A stretch of 17,369 nt of DNA from Krumholzibacterium sp965370495 (GCA_965370495.1 CBDUUV010000051.1:1-17369); one strand, 5' to 3'; positions 1-6,124 are shown, counted from the stretch's first letter. The notes: generated from the sequence alone by a model not told the origin. Numbers and translations: made by a program.

Positions 1-1191
1 CATTCCGAAAGGGATCAGCCTGTCACCCGGCCTTCTTCCCCTGACATGTATCGGAAATTCTATGTTTGCAAAACATTTCTCTCCGGCTTTCGATTTTTCG
101 TCCTTTTCCGGCAAATCCACTTCACGGATAGAAACCGAAAGGTTCCATGACCGCAGGAACAACTTTCCGTGCTCCTGGATAGTGATCTTCCGGTGAACCG
201 TTTTTCTTTTTGATCTTTCTTCGAAGGCCATTGTCAGCGTGCCGTGTTCCTTCCGCAGGACCACGCCGTGAGGAAACTGGATCCTGTTTCCCGACAGGCT
301 TTTCCTGATGAGTTTTTTTGCCGCGTCGAAATGTGTTTTCTCGATGTCCTGGATGATGCCGAACCTGTCCCTGAGTATTGTATCTATCAGAAGATAGATT
401 CTGTAATCGGATAGTTTTTCTGCTTCCTGAACGGAAAAGGCGATTTCTCCGTCACATTCTGAAACCGGTATGATCTCCATACCCTGGCCCGAAAGAGCCT
501 GCCATCCCTCGTGCAGATTTTCCTGTATCCTGATAAGCGCGTCATCTATCGATGGGTTGAAATTTCTTTTGAGGTAGGGAAGAAGCTTGTTGCGGATACG
601 GTTTCTGAGGATAGAGCTGTCTTTGTTACTCTTGTCGACGGCGTATCTTATTCTTCTTTCCCGCAGGAAAGTTTTCAATTCCACGCGGGTGCAATCCAGG
701 ACAGGCCTGATGAAAACCCCGCGTTTTACAGGCATCCCGGTCAGGCCGCGCCATCCGGAGCCTCTTATGATGTGATGAAGAACGGTTTCCGCCTGATCGT
801 CCCTGTTATGGCCAAGAGCGATAGCCGTAGCATGCCATTCGGCCGCGATCTCTTCCAGAAAACGGTAACGCATAGCGCGGGCCGTTTCCTCTATCCCTTT
901 TCCTGATCTGAGTGCTTCGGCCGGTACGTCTCCCGAACCGGTATATACAGGTATACCGAGCTTGTCGCAAAAAGAGGTGACAAGCCTTTTTTCACGCTTT
1001 GCTTCAGCCCTGATACCATGATCGAAGTTCGCTGCTGCCAGCGTAAACCCCATTTCACCGGAGAGCTCTTCAAGGATAACCAGCATCGCCATCGAATCCG
1101 GTCCGCCAGAGACAGCGACAAGGAGCCTCTTGTCCGACAGAGCGAGGCGATGTTTTATGATCCAGTTCCTGGTTTTTTCGACGCAGTCCAT
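1..1191 (-). CDS. tilS: tRNA(Ile)-lysidine synthase TilS, C-terminus cut by window edge
   Basis: I translated this frame from the reverse complement: 397 codons without a stop, running off the left edge. TilS is the cytoplasmic ATP-dependent N-type ATP pyrophosphatase that converts C34 of the CAU-anticodon tRNA-Ile2 to lysidine, so that it reads AUA as Ile. The P-loop SGGPDS is at residues 28-33 (VAVSGGPDSMAM). It is followed by the family block FDHGIR and, further on, GHNRDDQAET, the metal/tRNA-binding motif. The last visible residues, GDRLIPFGM, match the start of the C-terminal TilS domain, so roughly 50-80 residues are probably missing. The start ATG at 1191-1189 is the first in-frame ATG before the P-loop. 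No convincing Shine-Dalgarno precedes it, which is a weak point. The gene begins 41 nt after the 3' CCA of the upstream CAT tRNA and is probably cotranscribed with it. There is no frameshift in the visible part. Confidence 0.93.
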   Translation of the reverse strand, partial: MDCVEKTRNWIIKHRLALSDKRLLVAVSGGPDSMAMLVILEELSGEMGFTLAAANFDHGIRAEAKREKRLVTSFCDKLGIPVYTGSGDVPAEALRSGKGIEETARAMRYRFLEEIAAEWHATAIALGHNRDDQAETVLHHIIRGSGWRGLTGMPVKRGVFIRPVLDCTRVELKTFLRERRIRYAVDKSNKDSSILRNRIRNKLLPYLKRNFNPSIDDALIRIQENLHEGWQALSGQGMEIIPVSECDGEIAFSVQEAEKLSDYRIYLLIDTILRDRFGIIQDIEKTHFDAAKKLIRKSLSGNRIQFPHGVVLRKEHGTLTMAFEERSKRKTVHRKITIQEHGKLFLRSWNLSVSIREVDLPEKDEKSKAGEKCFANIEFPIHVRGRRPGDRLIPFGM

Positions 1192-1232
1192 AGGAATGCC
1201 GGTTGAAGGGGGTAGAGTACCTGGTACCTGTA

Positions 1233-1309
1233 TGGTGGCGGTGCAGGGATTTGAACCCCGGACACGCGGATTATGATTCCGCTGCTCTAACCAACTGAGC
1301 TACACCGCC
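1233..1309 (-). tRNA. tRNA with CAT anticodon (tRNA-Met elongator most likely; Ile2 possible)
   Basis: The 77-nt cloverleaf includes an encoded CCA (1235-1233). Acceptor arm GGCGGTG pairs with CACCGCC, with discriminator A at 1236. The D-arm is AGCTCAGTTGGTTAGAGC. The anticodon stem GCGGA/TCCGC encloses loop ATCATAA, giving anticodon CAT. The T-arm is CGGGG-TTCAAAT-CCCTG, with G-T closing. The acceptor and D-arm resemble bacterial elongator tRNA-Met. A tRNA-Ile2 whose C34 is modified by TilS also has CAT, and the gene sits directly upstream of tilS, so Ile2 is not excluded. E. coli tRNA-Ile2 has C4-G69 and C5-G68, whereas here positions 4 and 5 are G, which favours Met. Confidence 0.93.
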
Positions 1310-1320
1310 ACACTCAGGGA

Positions 1321-1348
1321 ATAGTATAAAAAAACGCCGTATTGTCAA
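1321..1348 (-). promoter_or_regulatory. sigma70-type promoter of the tRNA(CAT)-tilS unit
   Basis: On the minus strand, TTGACA (1348-1343), a 16-nt spacer and TACTAT (1326-1321) lie just upstream of the tRNA. This would start transcription a few bases before the mature 5' end at 1309. The perfect -35 box and the location support it; the start site itself is inferred. Confidence 0.65.
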
Positions 1349-1366
1349 GTGCTTTCTACAATCCGC

Positions 1367-1395
1367 TTGCCACCATAAGTATTGTCTGTTATAGA
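1367..1395 (+). promoter_or_regulatory. sigma70-type promoter of the ilvC-like/lipoprotein/gltX/tRNA unit
   Basis: TTGCCA (1367-1372), a 17-nt spacer and TATAGA (1390-1395) are followed by a Shine-Dalgarno AAAGG (1413-1417) and the ATG at 1424. It is divergent from the tRNA-tilS promoter, with about 20 nt between the two -35 boxes. Spacing is ideal and the boxes are near consensus. Confidence 0.55.
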
Positions 1396-1423
1396 TACTT
1401 GGAGTCTTGGCAAAGGTCAGCAA

Positions 1424-2431
1424 ATGAAGATATATACTACTGAAGATGCAAATCCCTCGATATTGGACAGCAGCGTGGTCGTCGTAATGGGTTACGGAAA
1501 CCAGGGCCGCCCGCAGGCGCTCAACCTGCGCGACAGCGGATTCGATGTACGGATATCGGCGCGTGAAGGTGGGGACGGCTGGAGGAGAGCTGTAAATGAC
1601 GGGTTTTCGCCGGTAGGCCTGGGGGAGGGCGCGCGGATCGCTGATCTTCTCCTTTTCCTGCTTCCGGATGAACTGCAGGGAGATATATATGGGAAAGATA
1701 TTGCCGGCAATCTCAGGCAGGGCGCCGCTATCTGTTTTGCGCATGGATTTGCCGTGGCTTTCGGGCAGATAGAGCCGGGAGACCATGATGTGATCCTGGT
1801 AGCCCCGAAAGGCCAGGGGAAAAGGCTCAGAGAGGCTTACCTCGGGGGGACCGGCCTGGCCTGCCTGTTTGCTGTTAAGCAGGACTGGTCCGGAAAAGCT
1901 GAAGAAATAGCTCTTGCCCTGGCCCACGGGCTTGGTTGCCTGAGGGTCGGAGCCTTCAGAAGCAGTTTTCGCGAAGAGGCTGTAAGCGACCTGTTTGGAG
2001 AACAGGCAGTATTATGTGGTGGGGTGCCGGCGCTGATCAAGGCCGCTTACGATCTGCTTGTTCGACGGGGATTCAGTCCGGAGGTAGCATACTTCGAATG
2101 CTTTGAAGAGTTGAAGATTATTGTGGACCTGTTTACAGAACGTGGATTAGCGGGGATGAGAGAGCTTATCAGTAGAACCGCTGCCTATGGCGGCCTGAAA
2201 TATGGTGAAAGACTTATATCCAGCGAGACAGAAGCGGCGATGGAGGAGTTGTTCGACAGGATTGACAGCGGGGAATTCGCCAGGGACTGGATCGAGAATG
2301 CATCGAGGCCTGCGGGAGAACTGGAACAGCTGTGCAGCCGGGAGGCGAAGCTGTCCATCGAAGATACAGGTAGAAGGGTCAGGAAATTGTATAACAGGGA
2401 AGAGTCCCCGGAATCACAGGGAGAGGAATAA
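1424..2431 (+). CDS. Divergent class I ketol-acid reductoisomerase (IlvC-like)
   Basis: The protein is 335 residues, the usual class I KARI length. KARI isomerises and reduces acetolactate with NAD(P)H and Mg2+ in branched-chain amino acid synthesis. Visible signatures are the N-terminal Rossmann motif GYGNQG (normally GYGSQG), LPDELQ, FAHGF with the catalytic His, APKG, and the Mg-binding DLFGEQAVLCGG and YFEC..ELK..VDL blocks. The metal ligands Asp/Glu and Glu/Glu are retained. Several near-invariant positions differ. FAHGFNIHF has become FAHGFAVAF, the APKGPGHTVR region reads APKGQGKRLR, the ETETDLFGEQ lead-in reads EAVSDLFGEQ, ECLHELK is ECFEELK, and TAEYGD is TAAYGG. The start at 1424 matches the family start (MKIYxxxDA) and has SD AAAGG. 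The stop overlaps the next ATG (TAATG). No ilvB, ilvN or ilvD is adjacent, so this may be a paralog with a different acid substrate. The family is certain; classical function is not. Confidence 0.85.
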   Translation: MKIYTTEDANPSILDSSVVVVMGYGNQGRPQALNLRDSGFDVRISAREGGDGWRRAVNDGFSPVGLGEGARIADLLLFLLPDELQGDIYGKDIAGNLRQGAAICFAHGFAVAFGQIEPGDHDVILVAPKGQGKRLREAYLGGTGLACLFAVKQDWSGKAEEIALALAHGLGCLRVGAFRSSFREEAVSDLFGEQAVLCGGVPALIKAAYDLLVRRGFSPEVAYFECFEELKIIVDLFTERGLAGMRELISRTAAYGGLKYGERLISSETEAAMEELFDRIDSGEFARDWIENASRPAGELEQLCSREAKLSIEDTGRRVRKLYNREESPESQGEE

Positions 2432-3393
2432 TGAAGAGGAAAAACGCGGGTTTGTTGATACTGGCAGTCAGCGTAATGGCGATAGTATCTGTTTTTGGTT
2501 GCGGTGGGAAAGATTCAAAAGAAGAGAAAAGTTCTGATGCTGATTTTCGGATACCTGATTCATTGCTCACGGCGATCGAGGGATATCATCTTACCGTCGA
2601 CGATTACCACCCTGTAAATGGTGGAATCATGGCGAACAAGGACATTGCGCTTCATTATCCGGCTTCGCATATTGCCGAGTTCGTTTCGACCAAAAGTTTC
2701 GGTTACGCGTTCAATGCGTACAGGACTATTCAGGCCCGGATTGGAAGGCCGGTGAGTGGACAGCTTGTGATAATCGGGGCGAAGGATCTGGCCGAATATA
2801 CTTTCCTCACGCGCAAGGACTGGTGGTACTACGGAGTCATGCAGGGAGATACGCTCTATCTCGAACCACTCAATATCATGCTGAAGAGATACGATTTCGT
2901 CACCGGGAGATCTATCGCCGAGATAGGCATGATTCAGAAAATGACGCAAATGGCCCTGAAGCGGATTTCCGGAGGCAGGATTCCGATATGGATGCGGGAA
3001 GCGGCTGCTTCTTTCCTTGCTGACGAGAAGCCGGTTCTCCAGTTGCAGGCTAATGAGTTCAGGAACGAATTAGTCGGGTTTAACCTATCGATCGAAGAAC
3101 TGGAAAACCATCTGAAGGTAGCAGAGGATAAAGCATTAACCAGAGTCTCTTTCTTCATATCGTATATGATGGTTGAGAACCTGATGAAGTTTTCCTCGTT
3201 CGACGACATCGTTTCTTTTGCCCGGATACTCGGAGAGGGCAAGACACTGGACGAAGCTGCGGATGAAATTTTCGGGATGAGCTATGGCCAGTTGTTAGAG
3301 AAGATCAGGTTGAAGGATGATTTCACAAACTACATAGGAGAACTACCGGCAAATATGAATTTAAAAGGGGATAAGCGGCAGCATGACAGGTGA
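2431..3393 (+). CDS. Lipoprotein resembling an inactive MA-clan (gluzincin) peptidase
   Basis: The 320-residue product has a lipoprotein signal: basic start, hydrophobic stretch and lipobox V-F-G-C with Cys24, so it is probably anchored to a membrane. The middle of the protein has the architecture of peptidase-MA-like (DUF1570-type) domains. A helix at about 161-180 is followed by GGRIPIW and then MREAAASFLAD (about 185-200), the counterpart of the common 'GG.lP.WL.EGlA.y' block. Where active members have HExxH, this one aligns as Q169-K-M-T-Q173, so both zinc histidines and the catalytic Glu are replaced, although the downstream Glu of the W..E block remains. The tail ends with the typical 'G.s...l...i' pattern. 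It is translationally coupled to the ilvC-like gene (TAATG) and overlaps gltX by 11 nt. The family assignment is by pattern only; the true role is unknown. Confidence 0.8.
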   Translation: MKRKNAGLLILAVSVMAIVSVFGCGGKDSKEEKSSDADFRIPDSLLTAIEGYHLTVDDYHPVNGGIMANKDIALHYPASHIAEFVSTKSFGYAFNAYRTIQARIGRPVSGQLVIIGAKDLAEYTFLTRKDWWYYGVMQGDTLYLEPLNIMLKRYDFVTGRSIAEIGMIQKMTQMALKRISGGRIPIWMREAAASFLADEKPVLQLQANEFRNELVGFNLSIEELENHLKVAEDKALTRVSFFISYMMVENLMKFSSFDDIVSFARILGEGKTLDEAADEIFGMSYGQLLEKIRLKDDFTNYIGELPANMNLKGDKRQHDR

Positions 3394-4945
3394 TGAAACC
3401 AGGATCAGGGTAAGGTTTGCGCCCAGCCCTACAGGGCATCTTCATGTTGGAGGCGCAAGGACCGCGTTATACAACTGGTTGTATGCCAGGAAGACTGGTG
3501 GGACGTTTATTCTCAGGATAGAAGATACCGATGCGGAGCGTTCGACAAGGGAATCATACAGGGGAATCCTCAGGGGTATGAATTGGCTCGGGCTGGACTG
3601 GGATGAGGGGCCGGATGTGGGAGGGGATTATGGCCCTTACTTCCAGTCGGCACGGGGAGTCCTGTATCACTCTGAAGTGCAGTCCCTTCTCGATGAAGGA
3701 AAGGCATATCGTTGTTTTTGCACGCTCGAGGAACTGGAGGCGAGGAAGGAAGAGGCGCGCCGGAAGAAACTCGACCCGAAATATGACGGCAGATGCAGAA
3801 ATATCCCCCGGGAAGAGGTCGAGAAAAGGCTACTCGCGGGGGACAGCCATGTAGTCAGGTTCAGGATGCCGCAAGAGGGTGAAGCGGTTTTCAGGGATAT
3901 CATCAGGGGTGATTTCAGCTTTTCCAATTCAGAGCTGGATGATTTCATTATCATCAGGTCAGATGGCAAGCCTACATATAATTTTGCTGTTGTCGTCGAT
4001 GATGCCAGGATGAAGATTTCGCATGTGATCAGGGGGGATGATCATATCTCCAATACTCCGAGGCAGGTTCATATATACATGGCTCTCGGGTACAGTGTGC
4101 CGAAATTTGCTCATCTGCCTATGATACTCGGAGACGACAGGACGAGACTCAGCAAGAGACACGGAGCGACATCTATCGACTATTACGGCAAAAAACACTA
4201 CCTTCCTGACGCGATGATCAACTACCTGGCTCTTCTGGGCTGGTCGCTTGATGGAAAAAGGGAGTATTTTGAGAGAAAGGCGCTTATTGAGAAATTTTCG
4301 CTGAAAAAGGTTTCGAAGAATCCTGCGATCTTCGACAATTCCAGGATGGAACATATCAATGCGGAACATTTCAAGAGAATGCCCCTGGTACAGAAGACGA
4401 TTCTTTCCTACAGGGTTCTGGAAGCAGAGGGATGCATACCGCCCGATTTTACTGTGGATATGACAAAACCTGTCGAACTCAAACTGGTCTCTGGAACGGA
4501 ACTGGTCATCGATGAGATGGCCGGAAGGGAATCCGGTTTCAAGTATAAGGAATTTCAACGGCTTGCGCTGATAATCAAGGTCTTTGGAAACAGATTGAAG
4601 CTTCTGAAGGATATTCCGGGCTTCCTGAGATGTTATTATAAGGATGACTACAGTATCGATATGAATGCCGCGGGTACGTATCTCGGCGATACTTTGACTC
4701 TGCAGAGGATGGCTCTTTTGGCTGATGAACTGGATAAGCTGAAATATTTCGATGTCAAAACGGTGGAGGAGGCCCTCAGAGGGCTTGCTGACAAAATGGA
4801 TATCGATGCAGGGGAGCTTATCCATCCATGCAGGGTAGCTCTTACGGGAAAGGCTGTTTCGCCGGATCTGTTCTGGGTTATTGTCTTTCTTGGCAAGGCA
4901 AAGGCGGTTGAAAGGCTCCGGACAGCCGCGGCGAAAGCCAAATAA
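3383..4945 (+). CDS. gltX: Glutamyl-tRNA synthetase
   Basis: The 520-residue class Ic aminoacyl-tRNA synthetase charges tRNA-Glu with glutamate; where GlnRS is absent it also mischarges tRNA-Gln for GatCAB transamidation. The class I HIGH counterpart is in FAPSPTGHLHVGGARTA (residues 12-28). The KMSKS counterpart RLSKRHGA is near residue 255. The Cys-rich insertion CFC...YDGRCR, typical of bacterial GluRS, is near residues 112-140. The anticodon-binding C-terminal half is present and of normal length. The start at 3383 lies inside the end of the upstream lipoprotein gene, suggesting coupling. The gene is followed 59 nt later by tRNA-Gln and tRNA-Glu, its probable substrates. Whether the enzyme is discriminating cannot be read from the sequence alone. 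Confidence 0.97.
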   Translation: MTGDETRIRVRFAPSPTGHLHVGGARTALYNWLYARKTGGTFILRIEDTDAERSTRESYRGILRGMNWLGLDWDEGPDVGGDYGPYFQSARGVLYHSEVQSLLDEGKAYRCFCTLEELEARKEEARRKKLDPKYDGRCRNIPREEVEKRLLAGDSHVVRFRMPQEGEAVFRDIIRGDFSFSNSELDDFIIIRSDGKPTYNFAVVVDDARMKISHVIRGDDHISNTPRQVHIYMALGYSVPKFAHLPMILGDDRTRLSKRHGATSIDYYGKKHYLPDAMINYLALLGWSLDGKREYFERKALIEKFSLKKVSKNPAIFDNSRMEHINAEHFKRMPLVQKTILSYRVLEAEGCIPPDFTVDMTKPVELKLVSGTELVIDEMAGRESGFKYKEFQRLALIIKVFGNRLKLLKDIPGFLRCYYKDDYSIDMNAAGTYLGDTLTLQRMALLADELDKLKYFDVKTVEEALRGLADKMDIDAGELIHPCRVALTGKAVSPDLFWVIVFLGKAKAVERLRTAAAKAK

Positions 4946-5004
4946 GGATCTTAATAAACGCTATTGCTTTTTTCTGCAGAATTATATAAGTTTTCCCATA
5001 TTCT

Positions 5005-5078
5005 TGGAGAGTCGTCCAACGGTAGGACAGCTGACTCTGGATCAGCCGATGGGGGTTCGAGTCCTCCCTCTCCAGCCA
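5005..5078 (+). tRNA. tRNA-Gln (CTG)
   Basis: This is a 74-nt cloverleaf with encoded CCA. Acceptor TGGAGAG (5005-5011) pairs with CTCTCCA (5068-5074), with discriminator G. The anticodon stem GCTGA/TCAGC encloses loop CTCTGGA, giving anticodon CTG. The T-arm is GGGGG-TTCGAGT-CCTCC. The U1-A72 pair is characteristic of tRNA-Gln. It lies directly downstream of gltX on the same strand and is probably cotranscribed. Confidence 0.96.
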
Positions 5079-5089
5079 TTTAATATCAT

Positions 5090-5164
5090 GGCCCCTTAGT
5101 CTAGTGGTCAGGACGCATGGTTCTCAGCCATGAATCAGGGGTTCAATTCCCCTAGGGGCTACCA
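5090..5164 (+). tRNA. tRNA-Glu (CTC)
   Basis: This is a 75-nt cloverleaf with encoded CCA (5162-5164). Acceptor GGCCCCT pairs with AGGGGCT (a G-T pair at 1-72). Anticodon stem CATGG/CCATG encloses loop TTCTCAG, giving anticodon CTC. The T-arm is AGGGG-TTCAATT-CCCCT. It starts 11 nt after tRNA-Gln and ends just before a terminator. Confidence 0.96.
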
Positions 5165-5171
5165 TATACAT

Positions 5172-5206
5172 AAAGCCCGGAAGGCAAATCCCTTCCGGGC
5201 TTTTTA
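5172..5206 (+). terminator. Rho-independent terminator after the gltX-tRNA unit
   Basis: A 13-bp perfect stem (5172-5184 with 5191-5203, core GCCCGGAAGG) has a 6-nt loop and runs into TTTTT. It closes the plus-strand unit. The A-run on the other side may let it also stop transcription arriving from fmdB on the minus strand. Confidence 0.92.
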
Positions 5207-5236
5207 TTGTTCCCGGGTGCAGTGCGGAATTTTCAG

Positions 5237-5274
5237 TCGCAGGCCTGCGAACATTGTTCAACGGCGGACCGCCG
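5237..5274. repeat. Two adjacent perfect palindromes downstream of fmdB
   Basis: TCGCAGGCCTGCGA (5237-5250) is a perfect 14-bp palindrome. CGGCGGACCGCCG (5262-5274) is a second one, symmetric around a single central A. They occupy the gap between the tRNA terminator and the fmdB stop. There is no T-run, so they are not a standard terminator. Their function is unknown. Confidence 0.4.
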
Positions 5275-5291
5275 CTTGATCAGAAGGGGCT

Positions 5292-5480
5292 TCAGCCAAA
5301 CGAGCCGCAACTGGCCCTGTTTGCAGTCTGGCCCGAACCAGAGCCGCTGGAAAAGGCTGAAAACAGTTTTTCCACCTTCTTGCTCCCGCAGTCAGGACAT
5401 TCTACTTTCTGGCTGCTGGAAAGGGTAAGCTCCTCGAAATTTTTTTCACACTTTTTGCATACATATTCGAATATCGGCAT
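5292..5480 (-). CDS. FmdB-family zinc-ribbon protein
   Basis: The 62-residue protein begins MPIFEYVCKKC, the hallmark of the FmdB/CxxC regulatory zinc-ribbon family. It has one CxxC at residues 8-11, a second in ECPDCGS near residues 28-31, then a Gly/Ser-rich tail with a single extra Cys (ASCGSFG). The start ATG at 5480-5478 is chosen because it matches the family start and has SD AGGGAG just upstream. A longer in-frame ORF upstream is not needed. The initiation codon is 1 nt after the terminal stop of the small candidate selenoprotein (TGA-T-ATG), so it is the third gene of the arsR unit. The family is often linked to metal or one-carbon genes, but its biochemical function is poorly defined. 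Confidence 0.9.
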   Translation of the reverse strand: MPIFEYVCKKCEKNFEELTLSSSQKVECPDCGSKKVEKLFSAFSSGSGSGQTANRASCGSFG

Positions 5481-5481
5481 A

Positions 5482-5667
5482 TCAATCTCCCTTTGCTGCC
5501 CCGTCATCCCTTTCGAATTCTGTCTTTGTTTCCTGCTTCTCTCCATACCGGTCCCCGGTATCGCATGTGCCGCTCATTCAGGTCGGCACTCCGGCACGGG
5601 GGAGAATGAACTTCATTACAAGTATCCATAAAGCGAGAAACAGAAGTAATCCAAGACCATCACTCAT
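5482..5667 (-). CDS. Candidate small membrane selenoprotein (in-frame TGA)
   Basis: I did not find this in any family I can name. The frame starts at ATG 5667, overlapping the arsR stop by 8 nt (ATGAGTGA). It encodes a 29-residue peptide with one hydrophobic helix (GLGLLLFLALWILVMKFIL, then PRAGVPT), followed by TGA at 5580-5578. Beyond the TGA the frame stays open for 31 codons (MSGTCDTGDRYG..., then charged residues). It stops at 5484-5482, 1 nt before the fmdB ATG. A 7-bp hairpin with a GGA loop starts 17 nt after the TGA, matching bacterial SECIS geometry. Read with selenocysteine, the protein is 61 residues with one N-terminal membrane segment and a 'PT-U-MSGTC' motif at the membrane exit, i.e. 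Sec and Cys five residues apart. This suggests a thiol/selenol redox or metal-ligating role. The alternative is a 29-residue peptide ending at the TGA. Confidence 0.65.
5545..5561 (-). promoter_or_regulatory. SECIS-like hairpin after the TGA of the small membrane protein
   Basis: On the transcribed strand, ATACCGG-GGA-CCGGTAT forms a perfect 7-bp stem with a GGA triloop. The stem starts at nucleotide 17 after the TGA and the loop GG is at nucleotides 24-25. Bacterial SECIS elements bound by SelB lie in the coding region just after UGA, with a small apical loop that needs a G near its start. The distance and loop fit. SelB binding is not shown. Confidence 0.6.
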
Positions 5668-6007
5668 TGATCGCACTCCAGTAGTTTTTGATCCTCTTTT
5701 TTCCGGAAACGATATTTTCTTCAAGAGAATGACAGATCCTGTCACAGACTTCTTTCGGCATCATGCTTTTTAACCGGTAGTAGACCATCCTGTTATCCCT
5801 TCGCGAATCTACAAGTTCCTCGATCCTCAGTATCCTGAGGTGTTTCGAGACACTGGCCTGGCTGAAACCGGTACGAGAAACAAGTTCGGTGACATTCTTT
5901 TCTCCGTCACACAGAAACTGAAGGATAGTCAGCCTGGATGGTTCGGCCATCGCCTTCATACGCTGCGCGATTCTTGAAAATGGTATATTTCTGTCATTTC
6001 TCTTCAT
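5660..6007 (-). CDS. ArsR/SmtB-family transcriptional repressor
   Basis: The 115-residue winged-helix protein has the ArsR core: AMAEPSRLTILQFLCDGEKNVTEL at the start, the recognition helix FSQASVSKHLRIL near residues 50-62, then the wing VDSRRDNRMVYYRL. The classical arsenic site CVCDLC is absent; a single Cys (FLCDG) lies at the alpha3 region. A CxxxC pair (EVCDRIC) is in the C-terminal helix, so a thiol- or soft-metal-sensing site in alpha5 is plausible but unproven. The start at 6007 has SD AAGGA with 8-nt spacing. It has its own promoter with an imperfect palindrome inside, as expected for autoregulation. It overlaps the small candidate selenoprotein downstream, making that and fmdB its likely targets. 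Confidence 0.93.
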   Translation of the reverse strand: MKRNDRNIPFSRIAQRMKAMAEPSRLTILQFLCDGEKNVTELVSRTGFSQASVSKHLRILRIEELVDSRRDNRMVYYRLKSMMPKEVCDRICHSLEENIVSGKKRIKNYWSAINE

Positions 6008-6022
6008 ACTCAGTTCCTTTTC

Positions 6023-6052
6023 ACATTCTTATATACTCATAAGAGAATATGT
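6023..6052. promoter_or_regulatory. Probable ArsR operator overlapping the promoter
   Basis: An imperfect inverted repeat (TCTTAT at 6027-6032 and ATAAGA at 6039-6044, with flanking ACATT/GAATATGT extending it) fills the interval between the -35 and -10 boxes and covers the -10. The position suits repression by steric block. ArsR-family operators are AT-rich 12-2-12-like palindromes, which this resembles. Confidence 0.55.
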
Positions 6053-6058
6053 TGTCAA
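6030..6058 (-). promoter_or_regulatory. arsR operon promoter
   Basis: On the minus strand, TTGACA (6058-6053), exactly 17 nt, and TATATA (6035-6030) are near consensus. They lie about 25 nt upstream of the arsR ATG at 6007, leaving a short leader that contains the Shine-Dalgarno. Confidence 0.8.
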
Positions 6059-6105
6059 GCCTGATTCCGAAGATATTGTGTTTGCTCCGAACTGATGAGA
6101 GGTGA

Positions 6106-6124
6106 TTGTCTCATACGGAGACAA
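6106..6124. other. Stem-loop downstream of the MATE gene
   Basis: TTGTCTC (6106-6112) and GAGACAA (6118-6124) form a perfect 7-bp stem around ATACG. It lies between the MATE stop and the arsR promoter. There is no adjacent T-run on either strand, so it is at best a weak or Rho-assisted end of the MATE transcript. Confidence 0.4.

Noticed and set aside
1217..1230. Tandem GTACCTG-GTACCTG between tRNA(CAT) and tilS
   Set aside because: Only two 7-nt copies; too short to support a function.
1271..1927. 218-codon minus-strand ORF covering the CAT tRNA and the ilvC-like gene start
   Set aside because: Overlaps a tRNA and a conserved plus-strand gene; no family features.
3959..4825. 288-codon minus-strand ORF inside gltX
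   Set aside because: It lies wholly within the well-supported gltX and has no recognisable domain or Shine-Dalgarno.
5292..5300. Read-through of the fmdB TGA as a third selenocysteine
   Set aside because: The frame continues for only three codons (S-P-F) before another stop, so TGA is the ordinary end.
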